Below, piece by piece: positions 22,911 to 35,699 of a stretch of 64,000 nucleotides of DNA. The first letter of the stretch is position 1; each line of letters begins with the position of its first letter. The notes under the pieces were generated by a model. It searched no databases and was not told where the DNA came from. It was given only the letters and a program-made list of their open reading frames with translations. The position numbers and the translations under genes were made by a program. The DNA comes from Tethya wilhelma (lineage: Eukaryota; Porifera; Demospongiae; Tethyida; Tethyidae): the NCBI GenBank assembly GCA_964030475.1, contig CAXIPT010000002.1, positions 2,813,176 to 2,877,175 of the forward strand. Reading direction: 5' to 3'.

Positions 22911-24418
22911 CTAGATCTGTAGCAGCTCCTCCCAAAATTTGTTCTAATAAAACGCATTCACTATAACAAAGTCAAAAGTAAATTAAGTAACTTCAGCTAC
23001 TGAGCGCTCTAGCTTGAGAGCGCGAGTTGTCAAGCTGTCCTTGATGGTTGCTGAAGTTTAACCATAGATAGTAGAATATAGATGCTGTTTAAAGTTTAGT
23101 TAATGCCTGTAGTAAGTCCTCAGTTGTCAAAGAAAACTAGACCATGCAGTCCAGATGACTAGTGAGCCTCAGTCATCATCACGGATTACTTGGTGCTCTG
23201 AAAAACTGTAACTCAAATCAATACTCTTCATGAGTATTGTAGTTACTCAAATGAAAAGGTTAGAGTATTTTGAGTGGGCGGTACTTTTGCTATCGCTAAT
23301 TTAATTAGTGAATCATGAAGGGGTGTGTCCAAGATTTCTATATCAAAATATACAATTGAAAATAAAAGTGTTCAGGAGGTGCTGGAGATCATTTTCGTGC
23401 AAAAACTAGCGACCGGAAGTTGCCTTCGAACAAGTGACCGGAAATTAGACCACATCAAAGTACTTCAAAGCATTCTTTGGAACCCGCGGACCGCAGGCAC
23501 TTAAAAAAAAAAAAAAAAAAAGCGAAAAATTACTCCTAAAATACTGTATGGGTGTGTCTTGTGCATGCAATAGGATGGCTGTGTAGTGATATGCATGAAA
23601 ATGTGCAGCAAATTTGCAGGATGGCTAGCGGAGAGTGTGTGCTAGCTTTGACTTCGAGGCTTGGTGGGCGTGTCCAACCAAGCGTGTGTTGAGTGTGATT
23701 GACTTCTGACCTCTGACCTTTGACCCCTCTGCCACCTAGGTGAGCTCAAAGTGAGTCTGTACAGGAAAAATTGAATTTGACAGGGCTGTATAAAGTCCAT
23801 TTTTCTTCCCTGGTGGAGAGGAGAGAGAGGCAGTGAGGTATGTGAGCTTGTAGGGTGTTTGTGTGTCTTGAATATCATGTTTAGTTTTTGACTGGGTGGG
23901 ACTCAGTTTTCCTGTTTACCTGTTATGCATTTTGTGAGAGAATGTGGTTGTGAAAAGTGTATACATAGTATAAAAAGCCTTCTACAGACTTGATGAGCAG
24001 TTTTTTGCTTTTTCTCAACATACATTTTTTCGTTCATCTGTTGTCTTTCAAGCCGCCTGGTTGTTGTTCCCTGTGAGTGAGTGGCAATGGCAGAAAAATC
24101 CATTTTAGAGAGCTACTAAATTTGACCTTTGACCCTTTTGAGCAATAATCAGCCATTTTGAGACCAAATCCTCTCGGCTTTGAGATAGTATCATGAGTTT
24201 CTATGAGCCTATGAATATCATTACTGTTTTAGTGTGATCCCCGCCCACTCAAAAACCTCTAACCTTAATAGCTCATATAGCTAGTTAAGTCGATTTCATT
24301 AGTCTGGCCACAGCTCTCTCACAAACTTAACCATGATTCTCTGCATATATATTGTAGTAAGAAGTCACATAGAACAGTTTAAAGACAATTAAATCATAAT
24401 AAGGGTGTATACAAGGCA
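22911..24418. other. Intergenic, no gene seen
   Basis: Contains an 18-base A-run near 23503-23521 and repeated TGACCTTTGACC-like phrases. No exon, RNA gene or clear transposon is recognised. Confidence 0.4.
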
Positions 24419-24427
24419 AATATTAGA

Positions 24428-24513
24428 CAACCTCCGAGAAGAGGACAACCTCCGAAGAAAGGACAAAGGACGCTGTCCCAAAGTGTCCTCTCTTCGGAGG
24501 TTTGACTGTATTA
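24428..24513. mobile_element. pogo-like MITE fragment
   Basis: CAACCTCCGAGAAGAGGACA on the left is mirrored by TCTTCGGAGGTTTGACTGTA on the right. It is a short foldback of the same family as 32041-32254. Confidence 0.5.
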
Positions 24514-24537
24514 CTGTACTTACCTCCCCCCCCCCGC

Positions 24538-24588
24538 AAAAAAAAATAAAATAAAATAAAATAAAATAAAATAAAAAAAAACTCGAAA
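24538..24588. repeat. (AAAAT)n microsatellite
   Basis: A run of AAAAT units, followed after 20 bases by GGCCTGGGAACGAGGCT, a phrase whose variants recur in the window (14550, 31415). Confidence 0.85.
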
Positions 24589-25105
24589 AACTCGCGAAAT
24601 ATACGTGCCGGGGAAGGCCTGGGAACGAGGCTATAGAGCACAATGTAACTGTGGAAGAATTAAGACTGCGGTTTGTGCATGAAACATGAGGGTGTTGCTC
24701 AACAGTTTTTGTGGTGTAGAGATTATTGTGTCACAAGGTGGCATATGGAGGAGCAGTGTCATTCATACGCACAATTGATCTTGATGATTACTAACATGCA
24801 CTGTACATGTATATACATGCATTTTAGAATGGCATGTTTATTAAGCTACATCCATGCACGTGTGACATAGATTTAGTTTCATCATTTTATCACAAAAAAC
24901 TTTCATACGTAACATTCACAAAAAAGGGAAAATAGACATTTGCACTGTTATAGCAAGAAAATAAAATAATACAATAACTAAAATTAATAAATCTTGAAAA
25001 ATATTCTATAGTAGATTATATACATGCTACAAGCTATACACACAAAAAATAATAATAATTATTTATTCTATCAAAAAAAGCCCAAACAAACCTTCCCCTT
25101 AAGTT

Positions 25106-26433
25106 CTACTGACTAGTTTGTTCTGATTTGTCCATGGTGCTGTCGTTGGAGGCTCCCTTTGAGCGATGAGAGTGGATACACTTCCAGGCTCCGTCCAACT
25201 TGTGCCACACCCTTGTCTCAGGGATGGTCACGGAGTGGGCCACACCCTCCCTAGATCGAGAGAGAAACACAACATTAATTTTTTGTAAAAGTTTTTGAGA
25301 TAAAGTGAACACTCCTTAGTAATGATTTGGCCACTATGCTGTGGCTAATACCGTAATTCGGGAAATTTTTCGCAGTTAAACTATTTTTGTAGTCTGCGGT
25401 GACTACGAAAATTTTTTGCATATGAAAATTTGACGACTCATTACAGATACATTGTGACGGCGGCAATACTATGAACACGAAAATTTGTTACGCGAATTTT
25501 TTTTAACACGCAAATTACGGTATACAAATGTATAGCACAAAAATTTGGCGGATTGGCGGTTTTGGTAAGGACTGCCAATATTAAATCCGCCAAACCATGA
25601 TTTTTGCACATGCACATATGGAATATGTGTATTGCTGTGTGTGCAAATGCCAAAATAAAATCCGCCAATCATAAAATTTTTGACAATCCGCCAAATTTTA
25701 TTCCCGCCAATATTTTGTGCTATACGGTATGTTGTTTTATTACCTATTTCCATTCTGTATCATAATATACAAAAGAGTAGTACAACATGTCTAGAGACAA
25801 GACAAAACTATCAGAGGCTATGTATTAGTCCACTCAAGTGCAGTTGACTTAGTAATCAACTGAGGGAGTATGAGGTTCAAACTTATGATGTTGTGAAAAT
25901 AGTGAGCAAGCATCGACAAGTTAAAAAATATTCTTAGCACAACGTCAAAACGAAGGTATACTCAATCAGGTTCTACCTGAAAACACAATAAATTATCTTA
26001 GGAGTATGAATTCTTGATTTGTAGAACTTTTGGCCCACATAATAAGAGTATAAATTATTAGTTTGTTACATTTAAGCCGTTACTGACACTATATCCCGAT
26101 TCTCCCAGTCATGCCAGCTGCATGACTCAGCACATGCTTGATGCGAGTTCTACCTAAAGCGTGTCACAATGGTGCCACCCTGGTCATGGTAATCTTTCTT
26201 TAATTTTAATTGAAAGAAAGCACAAAAACCACAAGTATGCTTTGATGTTATCTTTGGTAGCACTCTGATAGTTAACTTAAGAAGAAATCTGTTGATAAGG
26301 CAATGTTTTCACTGACTTACTTGTCTATGCTCTGTATAAGTCGGATGAAGGCTATACAGGCGCTGCTTTCACCCAACATGTGCACTTTAGGGGTGATGAT
26401 GGACTGCTGGATAGCATTCACCGATGCTGGGAC

Positions 26434-26475
<42 letters not shown>

Positions 26476-27182
26476 AAGCGCTTACAGTGGTCAAAGTAGA
26501 ACTTGTGGAATTCCATTCCAGAGACAAGCTGGGAACAGGACTCTGGCTCAAAGCAGGTCATGTCCTCTATACACAGCTTACTGCAATGAGAGAAGAAAAC
26601 ATTCAATACTGTAATTGTACAATTAATTGTATATTGTACGTACAATTGTATGTAACACTCTAAAGGGTCAATTGATACTAAACGGCAAACAAACTGAAAC
26701 CATTGTAATTATCTATACCGTAGATCTTCTAAAAATTCGTCACCTCTTATTATTCGGCACCCTTTACCAGATTTATTGAATTTACCTCTAATTTTTCGGC
26801 AAAGGTCGTCATGTGTATATACTAACATATGCAATTGAGCATGCGCACGTGGCACATGCGATGAATAATCTCTAAAAATTCGGCAAAGCTCGAACGTATT
26901 TAATTTTTTTGCGCCGAATTTTTAGAAGATTTACGGTATTGCATATACTGTATGCACATTCCTTGCAAGCACATTTTAAACCATATGGTATCAGGGTTGG
27001 AGTCTATTTTTTTTTTTTTAAATACAGGCTATCAGCAGTGTGTGCACAGTATAGAAAAAGTATGATAGTTAGTGTGCATTGCTGTGTTCCTACCTGTAGG
27101 TTTGATAGTCCTTGTCGGCAATGGAGTTGATGAGCTGTTGGGTCAACTTGATGATCTCATGTTCCTCAGCCGTGTGGGAGCC

Positions 27183-27220
<38 letters not shown>

Positions 27221-28537
27221 ATCATTTGTGGGTAAATACAGTAGCTGCTATTGCACTATTTACAGCTGTTAATGCAGAAGCTCATCTTCCAAACCGACTC
27301 GAGAATCTCATAGAAAGTTATAGGTGTACGAGCACATGGCTACATTCCTAGACTACAATGTCATGTATGCTATTTGATGTCTACTTTCCATAGAAGTACT
27401 TGGACATGACTAGACTAAGCTAGCTACTATCCAGCTCCTTCATTCTACATTAGCACACACACAATGGCTCACCTAGATCTTCCTCCTTGAGGGTTTGCAT
27501 GGAACTGTCTTGATCTGGCTTAGGAAGGTTTCTTGCTGCCACTGAAGAACACATTCACACAAACACACACAAAATGACACACATATAGACACAGAGAGAG
27601 GTTAAGAGGTTTAAATGTATGTGATTGTTCCTGACAGTGATGTAAAATGATCAATGTACCACGTAGTAATAAGATTAACACTAATCAATACACCATTCCT
27701 GTATGACAGCTACTCATCTATAGTACTCTGAATTTCTCAATGAAGTACAAACTATAGCAGTATATACTAACACTAGTTTCAACCCTAGGTTTCTTTTTCA
27801 AAAGAACACCCCCTTTCAAAGTGAGTAGCACTAGTGAGAGAGCCTGGACAAGTAGTTACAAAAGCTTGGGAATGAGGCTCAATCACTATTAATTTTATAC
27901 AGTACATGTTTATGACTGTATATGTTGGAAAACTTATGTGCAATGTGCACTATACTGTAACTTACAGAAGAGTGATGATTTCTTTGTCACAAAGAGTGCT
28001 GTCTTCACGGCTGCCTTTAGCTTCCTACGAGCGTTGAACTTCTTCATCACAGTGATGGTCTCTTGACGATGGACCACAGAGGCCACACTCTCACGTTTCT
28101 AATTATAAGAAAAGAAAATTTTACTATTCATAGTGTTCTAATTATAGGAATTAACAAGAAAAGTAAATTCAAAGAAAAATGTCAATGCATTTCAGAGCAA
28201 ACTAATTCCGTTTTGTCAAACATTTTTCTTACATATCAAGCTCTAATTAAAGGATTGGATTGAGAAATTTTGAAATGTAACAAAACTTAAGAAAATTTTA
28301 AGGTTTATAGTTATTCCAGGACCATATTTGTATGCAAGCTCAAGACCCCAGCGTAAATCTTTACAGCACACAGGAAGATCGAGGGAGAGTGCAGGAGGAG
28401 CAGGCTTACTTTGATCCAGGGGTGCTTCAGTGCTTGTTCAGCCGTCATGCGTTTGTCCATGTCCAATGTGAGCATTTTGTCGATGAGCTCTTTAGCTGCT
28501 GGCGTCACCGAGTCCCACTCTGGACTAGGGTACTGGN

Positions 28538-28603
<66 letters not shown>

Positions 28604-31181
28604 ATCAGTGAAATTATTCCCATACCAAATCCAGTTCCAGCCTAGTATGGGAAAGGCATAAAATAGACTGCGAAAATTAGACAACTTTGAATAACAATAA
28701 GTGCTAAACCAGCAGTTGGAAATTCTTTACTCTGTTCTGTTTTTTCGGTCTCATCATACACCAACTTACATCGTACTTGGCCTTCTTAATGAGCTGGAAC
28801 ATCCTCTGTTGATCATCGTCCCAGAAGGGGGGATAGCCGACCAGGAGGATGTAGAGAACCACGCCACACGCCCACAGGTCAACGGGGTTAGCGTAGGGCT
28901 CTTTTCTGAGCACCTCAGGGGAGAGATAACCAGGAGTGCCGGCAAAACCTGTACAGGATAAAGGATATGGGTCATCAATGGTAACGATGCATATCATAAT
29001 TAAAGTCCATCTGGTTTGAGAATGCCGGCAGAAAAAATCGAATAATATCCAACCGATTTCAAAATTTCAAGCACCATTGGAAAGTGCTCGTTCTCTCCAT
29101 TCTTTTGATTGCTTTTCCAGCTTTCTACACCTTACCAGTCAAAAGTTAGCTATTTTGTCCCATAGGAAAAGTATGATATGAATCTCATTATTTCACTTCT
29201 GGCGGCATTCTCAAACCAGATGGACTTTAGCGTAACTCCTCAAAATTTACTGTTTATTATAAAGTTGTATTTTTTTGAGATATAATTATTTGAAGAATTA
29301 CATGTAGTATAGGACACACAAGCATCAATGCTGACTCAGCACATACAGAACGTGAGTGCCAATTCAGAGACTAATTGCATTCCAATCATGTGACTGCAAT
29401 AGTTTGCTATTAGAGTTGATCACATGCACCTAGTGTGGTATTCTCTCTGGTACACATGTTCTAGGTTAATGAGCTTGTGATTTTGACAATCTTTACCAGT
29501 CAGTAGCAGCAAAACTAAAATGCAAAGTCGATCGAAACGACAAAATGCAAAATGCAAAGGAAAAAAAAAATTTGCGCTGCAAATTTCCCGATCTCAGTCA
29601 GTAGCAGAAAAACTAAAATGCAAAATCGATCGAAAAGACAAAAAGCAAAAAAAAAAAAAATTGTGCTGCAAATTTCCCGATCTCTAATAGCTCATGGTAA
29701 ACTCACCATAGTAATGTTTGCCATCCATAGCTTCCACAGCCAGACCAAAGTCAGCCAGTTTGACAGACGCTCCTTTACGCTTGCTAGAGAGAAGGAGATT
29801 CTCAGGCTGGAGTGAGAGGGAGGGGGGTAAGTAGATAAAAGAACAGTAATACAGTAGTCATCATAGAGCAGATGCTTCTTGTTCACCAACACAGTAGGCA
29901 AACAAGAACAATCTACTGTAAAACAATACCCAACCTCACCTACAAATGATACTATACAGTATAATAGTAATTATAATCAAGACAATGATTGTGAATAACT
30001 TATAAATGGATACAAACCACTATCTTATCACTAAAGTCCATCTGGTTTGAGAATGCCACCGGAAGTGAAATAATAAGATTCATGCAATACTTTTCATATG
30101 GGGCAAAATAGCTAGCTTATGATTGGTAAAGCGTAGGAAGCTGGGAAAGCAACCAAAAGTCTAGTGGTGCTTGAAATTTTGAAATCGGTTGGATACCGTA
30201 TAGCCGGAAAATTTGGGGGGGAATTAAATTTGGCGGATTGGCGGATGAGACTTAGTAGCGCCAAATTAAAATCCGCCAATATTTAGTGCGTGTGCGTATA
30301 CGTATATACGTACGTATGCATATTGTGCACGTGATCGGCTCGCTCCGCCAAATTAAAATCCGCCAAATTCAAAGTTTACTCAATCCGCCAAATTTAATTC
30401 TCGCCAAATTTTCCGGCTATACGGTAGTTAGAAAGTTATTCAATTTTTTCTACTGGCATTCATAAACCAGATGGACTTTAGTAATACTGTATGATGTGTT
30501 ATCCCTTCACAAATTTGACTTAAAGAAACTGATAAATTGAAGTCTGAAATGATATTCAATACTGCAAAGATTAGGACTGGGTGTCCTTCATTATCAGTAT
30601 CCCTAGGCCAGAGTGTTTCATAAAACACACCAAGTCCTTCTAAATCAATGACCCTTTCCAAATTTAGCAGTTTGGCCAGTCAATCGACACGGAGATGAAC
30701 TAGAAACTAACCAAACACATATACCTTTATATCTCTGTGTATGATGCCCATCTTGTGGCAGAAGAGCAGTCCCTCCAGGATCTGTTGGATGCAGTGAGAG
30801 GCGTCCTTCTCGCTGTAGAACTCCCGGGCTACGATGTCATCGAATAACTCCCCTCCAGTGATGAGGTCAAAGATCATGTAGCGGACGTGGTCCTCTTGGA
30901 AGACGTGGTGGAGTTGAACTGTTGGTGAGGGTGTGTGGGGTGTGAGGGTGTGAGGAAGCGAGGATGTGTGAGGTGTGAGGATGTGAGGGTATGTGGGTGT
31001 GAGGTGTGAGAATGTGAGGGTGTGTGAGGTGTGAGGGTGTGAGGATGTGAGGATGTGAGGGTGTGAAGGTATGAGAGTATGTGAATGTGAGGTTTGAGTA
31101 CTCAATATGAACATGGCTAGTAATTTACCCATATTTGTGTATTATGTATCTGTACAAACTAAGCCTCTACCCAACCAGTGA

Positions 31182-31225
<44 letters not shown>

Positions 31226-32746
31226 CTCCCTTGGGAAATGACAGCAATGTACACAGACATCAATGGAATGAGAAACATCTGTTAGCACTTATCCAACAGA
31301 GAACACAACACAACATCACTTAATACACAAAGGTGGGTAAGTAGGTTTATACTAGTTTCATTTCCACACTCCTCCAAGTGAATTATTTTTGGAGGAAATA
31401 CTCGTGAAGGAGGAGCCTGGGCACGAGGCTGGGTTTGTACCAAAATCATTTTATAAATTATGTAGCAGAAGATTTTGTTTCTTAAACAAAACTTCACTCC
31501 AATTTTTTTATAAATGTTTTGGGCCTTTAATGCAGTTAATAATCTGTCAAAAAAAAGTCTTTAAGCAACTTTGAAATTTCTACTTGGTTTTTCTTGGTTC
31601 TTAAGGTGATAAACACTGTACTGCGTCTATGGGACATTCGACACATTCCTACATTATGTCCTACTGTACATATGATAGTCTGTATGAATACTGTATGTAT
31701 ACACGATTGCTTTAAGATTCTTACCAATGTTGTCATGCTTAAGCATTCGACAGATACGAGCTTCTCGTTCCAACTTCTGGAGATCTGTTGAGAGTAACAC
31801 AAGCACACATATTACTGCACAGTACAATTATAGCAAATCATAGTACAATAGTGAAGCTGATTGTCAAGAGAAGGATTCAATCAAAGAAAAATTCCGGGAC
31901 TCAACTGGGAATCAAATTTACAAACCCTCAATTAGCAGTTGTGTACTTTACTCATGTACATGTACAGTAGATATACACCCTCTGTGCTAATACCCATGGC
32001 ACTCAGTGGCACTGTAAGAGTGCCTAAACTAGAAAGATTACAGTGAAACCTCCAAACAAAGGACTCTTTAATTTGGGGACAGCTTGCTTGTCCTTTGTAG
32101 AGAGGTTGCCATCTTCTCGGAGGTTCTGTTTGTATTACTATGTATAACATGTAACAGAGAATTGAAAATCTTGGGAACCAAGAATTGTCCTTTGTCGAGA
32201 GGTTGACAATATAGTGTCTCTATCTCAGAGGGTCCACTATCGGAGGTTCTACTGTATTGGTACAATTTCCAACTAAATCCTTGGGCAAATATAGTGCTTC
32301 CGAAGTACTATTATTTATGCTGGGATCAACTTTTTCCCCTCCTTAAAATTTCCTCAACAAAAGAGTTCCTTTCCTGAAGTTAGATAATAGATGAGGGATG
32401 CCTTAACTATTGCACGGTTCTTCCCAAAGCTGGTCAGAGTGGTGCCTCATCACTCTGGTCGTGACTTTGATGTGGTTATTTTTTTAAAAACCTATGCAAA
32501 ATGCTTCGATGCTTTCTCTGTCACCACTCTGGATCTAAGCAGTCGAAGGAATTAAATACAGTTGGTTTGGTGTGATATAACATGTGGTTTGGGAAATAGG
32601 ATTGATTAAGTTATTGTGGGGAGAACCTTGTACTTATTACTGTATGTATACCTCTGGCAGTGAGTCGTCTGGTGTTGATGATCTTAGCTGCAAAGTCTTG
32701 TTTGTCATTCTTCCTCACAGCTCTCTTCACGATACTGAAGGCTCCC
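25106..32746 (-). CDS. CAMK2: Calcium/calmodulin-dependent protein kinase II
   Basis: Twelve exons read leftward in phase: 32746-32652, 31784-31725, 30918-30725, 29806-29707, 28948-28770, 28532-28410, 28098-27966, 27541-27473, 27181-27094, 26580-26486, 26432-26321 and 25250-25106. They encode about 463 residues of this multimeric Ser/Thr kinase. Visible are the glycine loop (GAFSIVKR), catalytic Lys (FAAKII), [22 protein letters not shown] and [19 protein letters not shown]. The regulatory segment has the autophosphorylation site HRQET and calmodulin-binding [15 protein letters not shown] short variable linker ([10 protein letters not shown]) follows, then the hub domain ([44 protein letters not shown]). 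The exon with the start codon and first about 20 residues was not found upstream. All catalytic and regulatory residues are intact. Confidence 0.95.
25351..25520. mobile_element. CCGTATAGC-family MITE, divergent copy
   Basis: Inverted ends CCGTAATTCG and AATTACGG are flanked by TA on both sides. The interior alternates CGAAAATTT-type phrases. It lies in the last intron of CaMKII. Confidence 0.6.
25521..25729. mobile_element. CCGTATAGC-family MITE
   Basis: TATAGCACAAAAATTTGGCGG on the left mirrors CCGCCAATATTTTGTGCTATACGG on the right. It directly abuts the previous copy. Confidence 0.65.
26433..26485 (-). repeat. 53-bp intron made almost entirely of (CA)n
   Basis: Between CaMKII exons ending 26486 and starting 26432. 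On the minus strand it reads GTAAGCGCTTG, then CA repeats, then CTGCAG. Both flanking exons match the CaMKII hub domain and phases agree, so this is a real and minimal intron. Confidence 0.85.
26718..26936. mobile_element. CCGTA-ended MITE
   Basis: CCGTAGATCTTCTAAAAATTC and its inverted partner GAATTTTTAGAAGATTTACGG are flanked by TA. It is in a CaMKII intron. Confidence 0.7.
27185..27218. repeat. (GA)n microsatellite at a CaMKII acceptor
   Basis: On the coding (minus) strand this is a CT run that leads straight into the CTAG acceptor of the exon 27181-27094. Confidence 0.9.
28537..28601. repeat. (GA)n microsatellite with an N, at a CaMKII acceptor
   Basis: On the minus strand a CT run, with one undetermined base, ends in CCAG, the acceptor of exon 28532-28410. 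Confidence 0.9.
29003..29227. mobile_element. AAGTCCATCTGG-family MITE, copy 1
   Basis: Inverted ends AAGTCCATCTGGTTTGAGAA and TCTCAAACCAGATGGACTT are flanked by TA. The interior contains ATTCTTTTGATTGCTTTTCC. Other copies are at 30034-30478 and about 62052-62307. It lies in a CaMKII intron. Confidence 0.8.
29498..29690. repeat. Tandem duplication, about 100-bp unit
   Basis: The unit CAGTAGCAGCAAAACTAAAATG...CTGCAAATTTCCCGATCTC is present twice in CaMKII intron DNA. Each unit has an A-rich centre. Confidence 0.75.
30034..30478. mobile_element. AAGTCCATCTGG-family MITE, copy 2, interrupted
   Basis: The same ends as copy 1, but the element is split by a CCGTATAGC-family element at 30196-30424. 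The two halves match copy 1 in inverse orientation. Confidence 0.8.
30196..30424. mobile_element. CCGTATAGC-family MITE nested in another MITE
   Basis: CCGTATAGCCGGAAAATTTG and AAATTTTCCGGCTATACGG form the inverted ends, with TA on each side. It sits inside the element at 30034-30478. Confidence 0.85.
30925..31100. repeat. GTGTGAGGAT-type minisatellite
   Basis: Irregular repeats of GTGTGAGG, ATGTGAGG and related units lie directly upstream of the acceptor of the CaMKII exon 30918-30725. On the minus strand this is a C/A/T-rich tract. Confidence 0.8.
32041..32254. mobile_element. pogo-like MITE
   Basis: Flanked by TA. The ends CAGTGAAACCTCC and GGAGGTTCTACTG are inverted. Internal TTGTCCTTTG and GAGAGGTTG phrases occur in both orientations. 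It lies in a CaMKII intron. Confidence 0.7.
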
Positions 32747-32747
32747 C

Positions 32748-32752
<5 letters not shown>

Positions 32753-32825
<73 letters not shown>

Positions 32826-32834
32826 NGTGTGTGA
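32753..32834. repeat. (TG)n microsatellite with an N, at a CaMKII acceptor
   Basis: On the coding strand this is a CA run ending AACACAG, the acceptor of the first CaMKII exon found. One N at 32826. Confidence 0.92.
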
Positions 32835-33154
32835 CTGACTATAACAATATATTCTCTTTGTAGGTAAAATAACAAAAAACAAACAAAAATAAACACAAAC
32901 AAACAAAAAACAAAAACAAAAACAACAATCAAGGCCATACAAGTACACCATCCTCCCATGGTTTTACTAATACTCTGAAGAAACACTATCTATACACATA
33001 GTACACACAATGGTCATAAATATATCTCCTACTTCCTTCTCAAGAACAATCAACCTCAGCATCAGAGGAAGCCATGAGTACCACTACAGACTACCACCAC
33101 CACAACACCCCTATGCACATCGACACATCATTGGAAAAAAAAACACACAAAAAA

Positions 33155-33300
33155 CTTAAGATCTAGCCGAGATTCAAGCTGAGATCTTTCTAACTCCAAT
33201 CGAAAGTCTTTACCACTGAGATACTTGAGCTCTCAGGCATGATATAATAGCAGCATAGCGACACTAGTCGACTTCCAAACAGGATCTCAATGCCTACATG
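33155..33300 (-). mobile_element. tRNA-related SINE fragment, copy 1
   Basis: On the minus strand GAGCTCAAGTATCTCAGTGG resembles a tRNA D-arm/box A region and CTTGAATCTCGGCTAG a box B/T-arm region. The sequence after 33240 (CACTAGTCGACTTCCAAACA) is shared with a second copy at 43935-44330. It is not a functional tRNA. Confidence 0.55.
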
Positions 33301-34512
33301 CAATGATATGCAATGGTCAGCAGGCCTGTACATGTACATTGTAGGAGTAGAGCTATAAACAAACAATGGACCTGGAGTTATTGTAAACACACATAACATG
33401 ATGTAGGGGTGAAGTAAACCAAAGATGGAAGAGCAGCTATGGAAGGAACTTCAAGGAAGGTCACATGTATATATCTCAACTTCAAGTTTTAACCTTTGTG
33501 CAGTACAAGCAAACTATGAACACACATGTACACACATGTACACACACATAACGCTAGTTTAGAGCACACGCTCCTACTTCTACAGTTCCCTCGCAAACAT
33601 ATGAACGTCACATAAAGAAGTTCATTAACTGCTACGATAATATCCAAACTCCTCCTTTGAAAATGTAAAAAAAAATTAAAATACAATGAAATTACCTTCA
33701 GTTCATGGTTAGTACCTACAGTAGCAATGAGCCTGACATCAATCAATTCATTGATTCAAAGTAACCATTGAGCTCTTCGTCTAAACTTGCCAAAAGAAAT
33801 TTTCGTAGTTTTAAATTTCGTATACACAGCTCGCGCTTGTATAAAGTAAATGCGGAAGTTAAATTTTCGCAGTTTTAATTTTTGTATATTCGAACCACAT
33901 ACGAAATATACGAAAATTTCCTGCTATACGGTATGAACTAAGGACTTTTTGTAGTTCATATTTCAAGTACAGTATAACTGATCCTATGTGCATGCATATT
34001 ATCAGAGCAGATAATGAACTTTTTTTTTTTGACGTTCATACAACCAGTGCACAAATAGACACGAGCTATGGAGCAACAATCCAGGGCCTAGTCTAGTCTA
34101 GCGTGACTATGTACCATAACAGGAAGGAGGGTCTGGGATCGCTAAACTATCCAGGGGCTTAGTTCTATAATCAATCTAATAAGATTGGACAAATTAGAGG
34201 GACGATCCCACCTGGATACTAGTACCACTGGCAATAACAAACAGAGAAAGGGCACAAGTCCCTTCCAAACAAAATAACTCAATACAAGAGTATACGCATA
34301 CACACAGGCAGATCAGCGACGATCCATGAAAATAGCAAAATTTATACTCCTCGAAAATTTCTAGCTATACGGTATGTATGTACATCATTATGTACTAGGA
34401 GTACATTGTGCAAAATAGTGCCTCGCACTAGCTCTGCATTCACCACTTGCAATTGTACACAGTATTGATGTGATGATGATGCTGATATGCTTACATACAG
34501 GCAGACATGGTA
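33300..34512. other. Intergenic with degenerate MITE pieces
   Basis: A CCGTATAGC-family copy lies at about 33790-33931 (right end CTGCTATACGG) and a lone right end (TTTCTAGCTATACGG) at about 34360-34375. No CaMKII first exon or other gene was recognised here. Confidence 0.45.
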
Positions 34513-34711
34513 CCGTATAGTGGGAAATTTTCGTATTTTTCGTATGCTGTTCGAATATACTAAAATTAAAACTGCGAAAATTTAACTTCTGCATTTACTT
34601 TATACGAGCTCGCGCCGCGTATACAAAATTTAAAACTACAAAAAAAAATTCCGGCGTGTTTTTAACGATTTATACGAATTTTTGAACCAACGAAAATTTC
34701 CCGCTGTATGG
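34513..34711. mobile_element. CCGTATAGC-family MITE
   Basis: CCGTATAGTGGGAAATTTTCG and CGAAAATTTCCCGCTGTATGG are inverted and flanked by TA. Intergenic. Confidence 0.8.
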
Positions 34712-35012
34712 TATACAAGTATGTCTATCATTTTATGCGATATACAGCAATATCAGTGCAGTGAGCACTACATAAAGATCTTCTCATTGTACAACTAAAA
34801 AACAGAGTATTGAGTTCTTTAATAGAATGGAACAAGATGATTGAATAGTATTTGTATTCGTAGTGATACAACTTGAGAGATAATGACACGTTGTATGCGT
34901 CTGATTAAGATGTAGAGGAAACAATTAAGGAGTGAAAGTTGCAACACACCACACGATTAAAAAACAGATGTGAAATACATGAATGTGTGTGTGTGAGTGT
35001 GTGTGTGTGCTT

Positions 35013-35220
35013 GTTCGTTTGCCATTGCATGGCAACCAAGGTTTTTGTAGGCTAATTGCCGGTTAATTACTGGATGGGTGGAGGTGTCAATAGAGAGTAG
35101 CTAGGGTCACAGGGGGTCAATGACAAACAAAATAGTTGCCTGCCCTTAAGTGTGTAACACTCGACCAAGCATTGAGTGCCCCCCTACTTAAGGGTCATTC
35201 AACTATAATTGTGTGTGTGT
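35013..35220. repeat. Interspersed repeat R1, copy 2
   Basis: Partner of 309-525 in the same orientation, again with TG-rich sequence at both sides. Confidence 0.7.
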
Positions 35221-35542
35221 GTCATGTGTATGTGCAACTACCATAAACCTGTAAAACTTGATTTGAGAGAAAGGAAACAAAATGTGATTTTAACACGTAC
35301 TGTACTACCCAACATATGGAGATATCACTTACTAAAAAAAATTACACTCTATCTACGTACGGTATACTGAGTGTGGATATTCGCATGAATTGACTTAGTA
35401 CATTTTGACAAGTTGATACAAATGTGTAACTGTGTACTTTGAGAGCGTTTGAAAAAATACTTTAAGAAGGAAAATTACACAACAAACAAAAAATCAACTT
35501 TGGTAAAGGAAAGGGGTGAAATTCTCCACACACTAGACACAT

Positions 35543-35574
35543 GTGCACACACACACACGCACACACACACACNT

Positions 35575-35653
<79 letters not shown>
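35543..35653. repeat. (AC)n microsatellite with an N
   Basis: Long AC run with one N at 35573. Intergenic. Confidence 0.95.
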
Positions 35654-35661
<8 letters not shown>

Positions 35662-35699
35662 ATAGTGAAGCGAGAAAATCATGAAGTGCACATTTCACC

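Noticed and set aside
33155..33240. Functional tRNA gene on the minus strand
   Set aside because: Box-like phrases are present, but the acceptor stem and anticodon arm do not pair. It fits a SINE fragment better.
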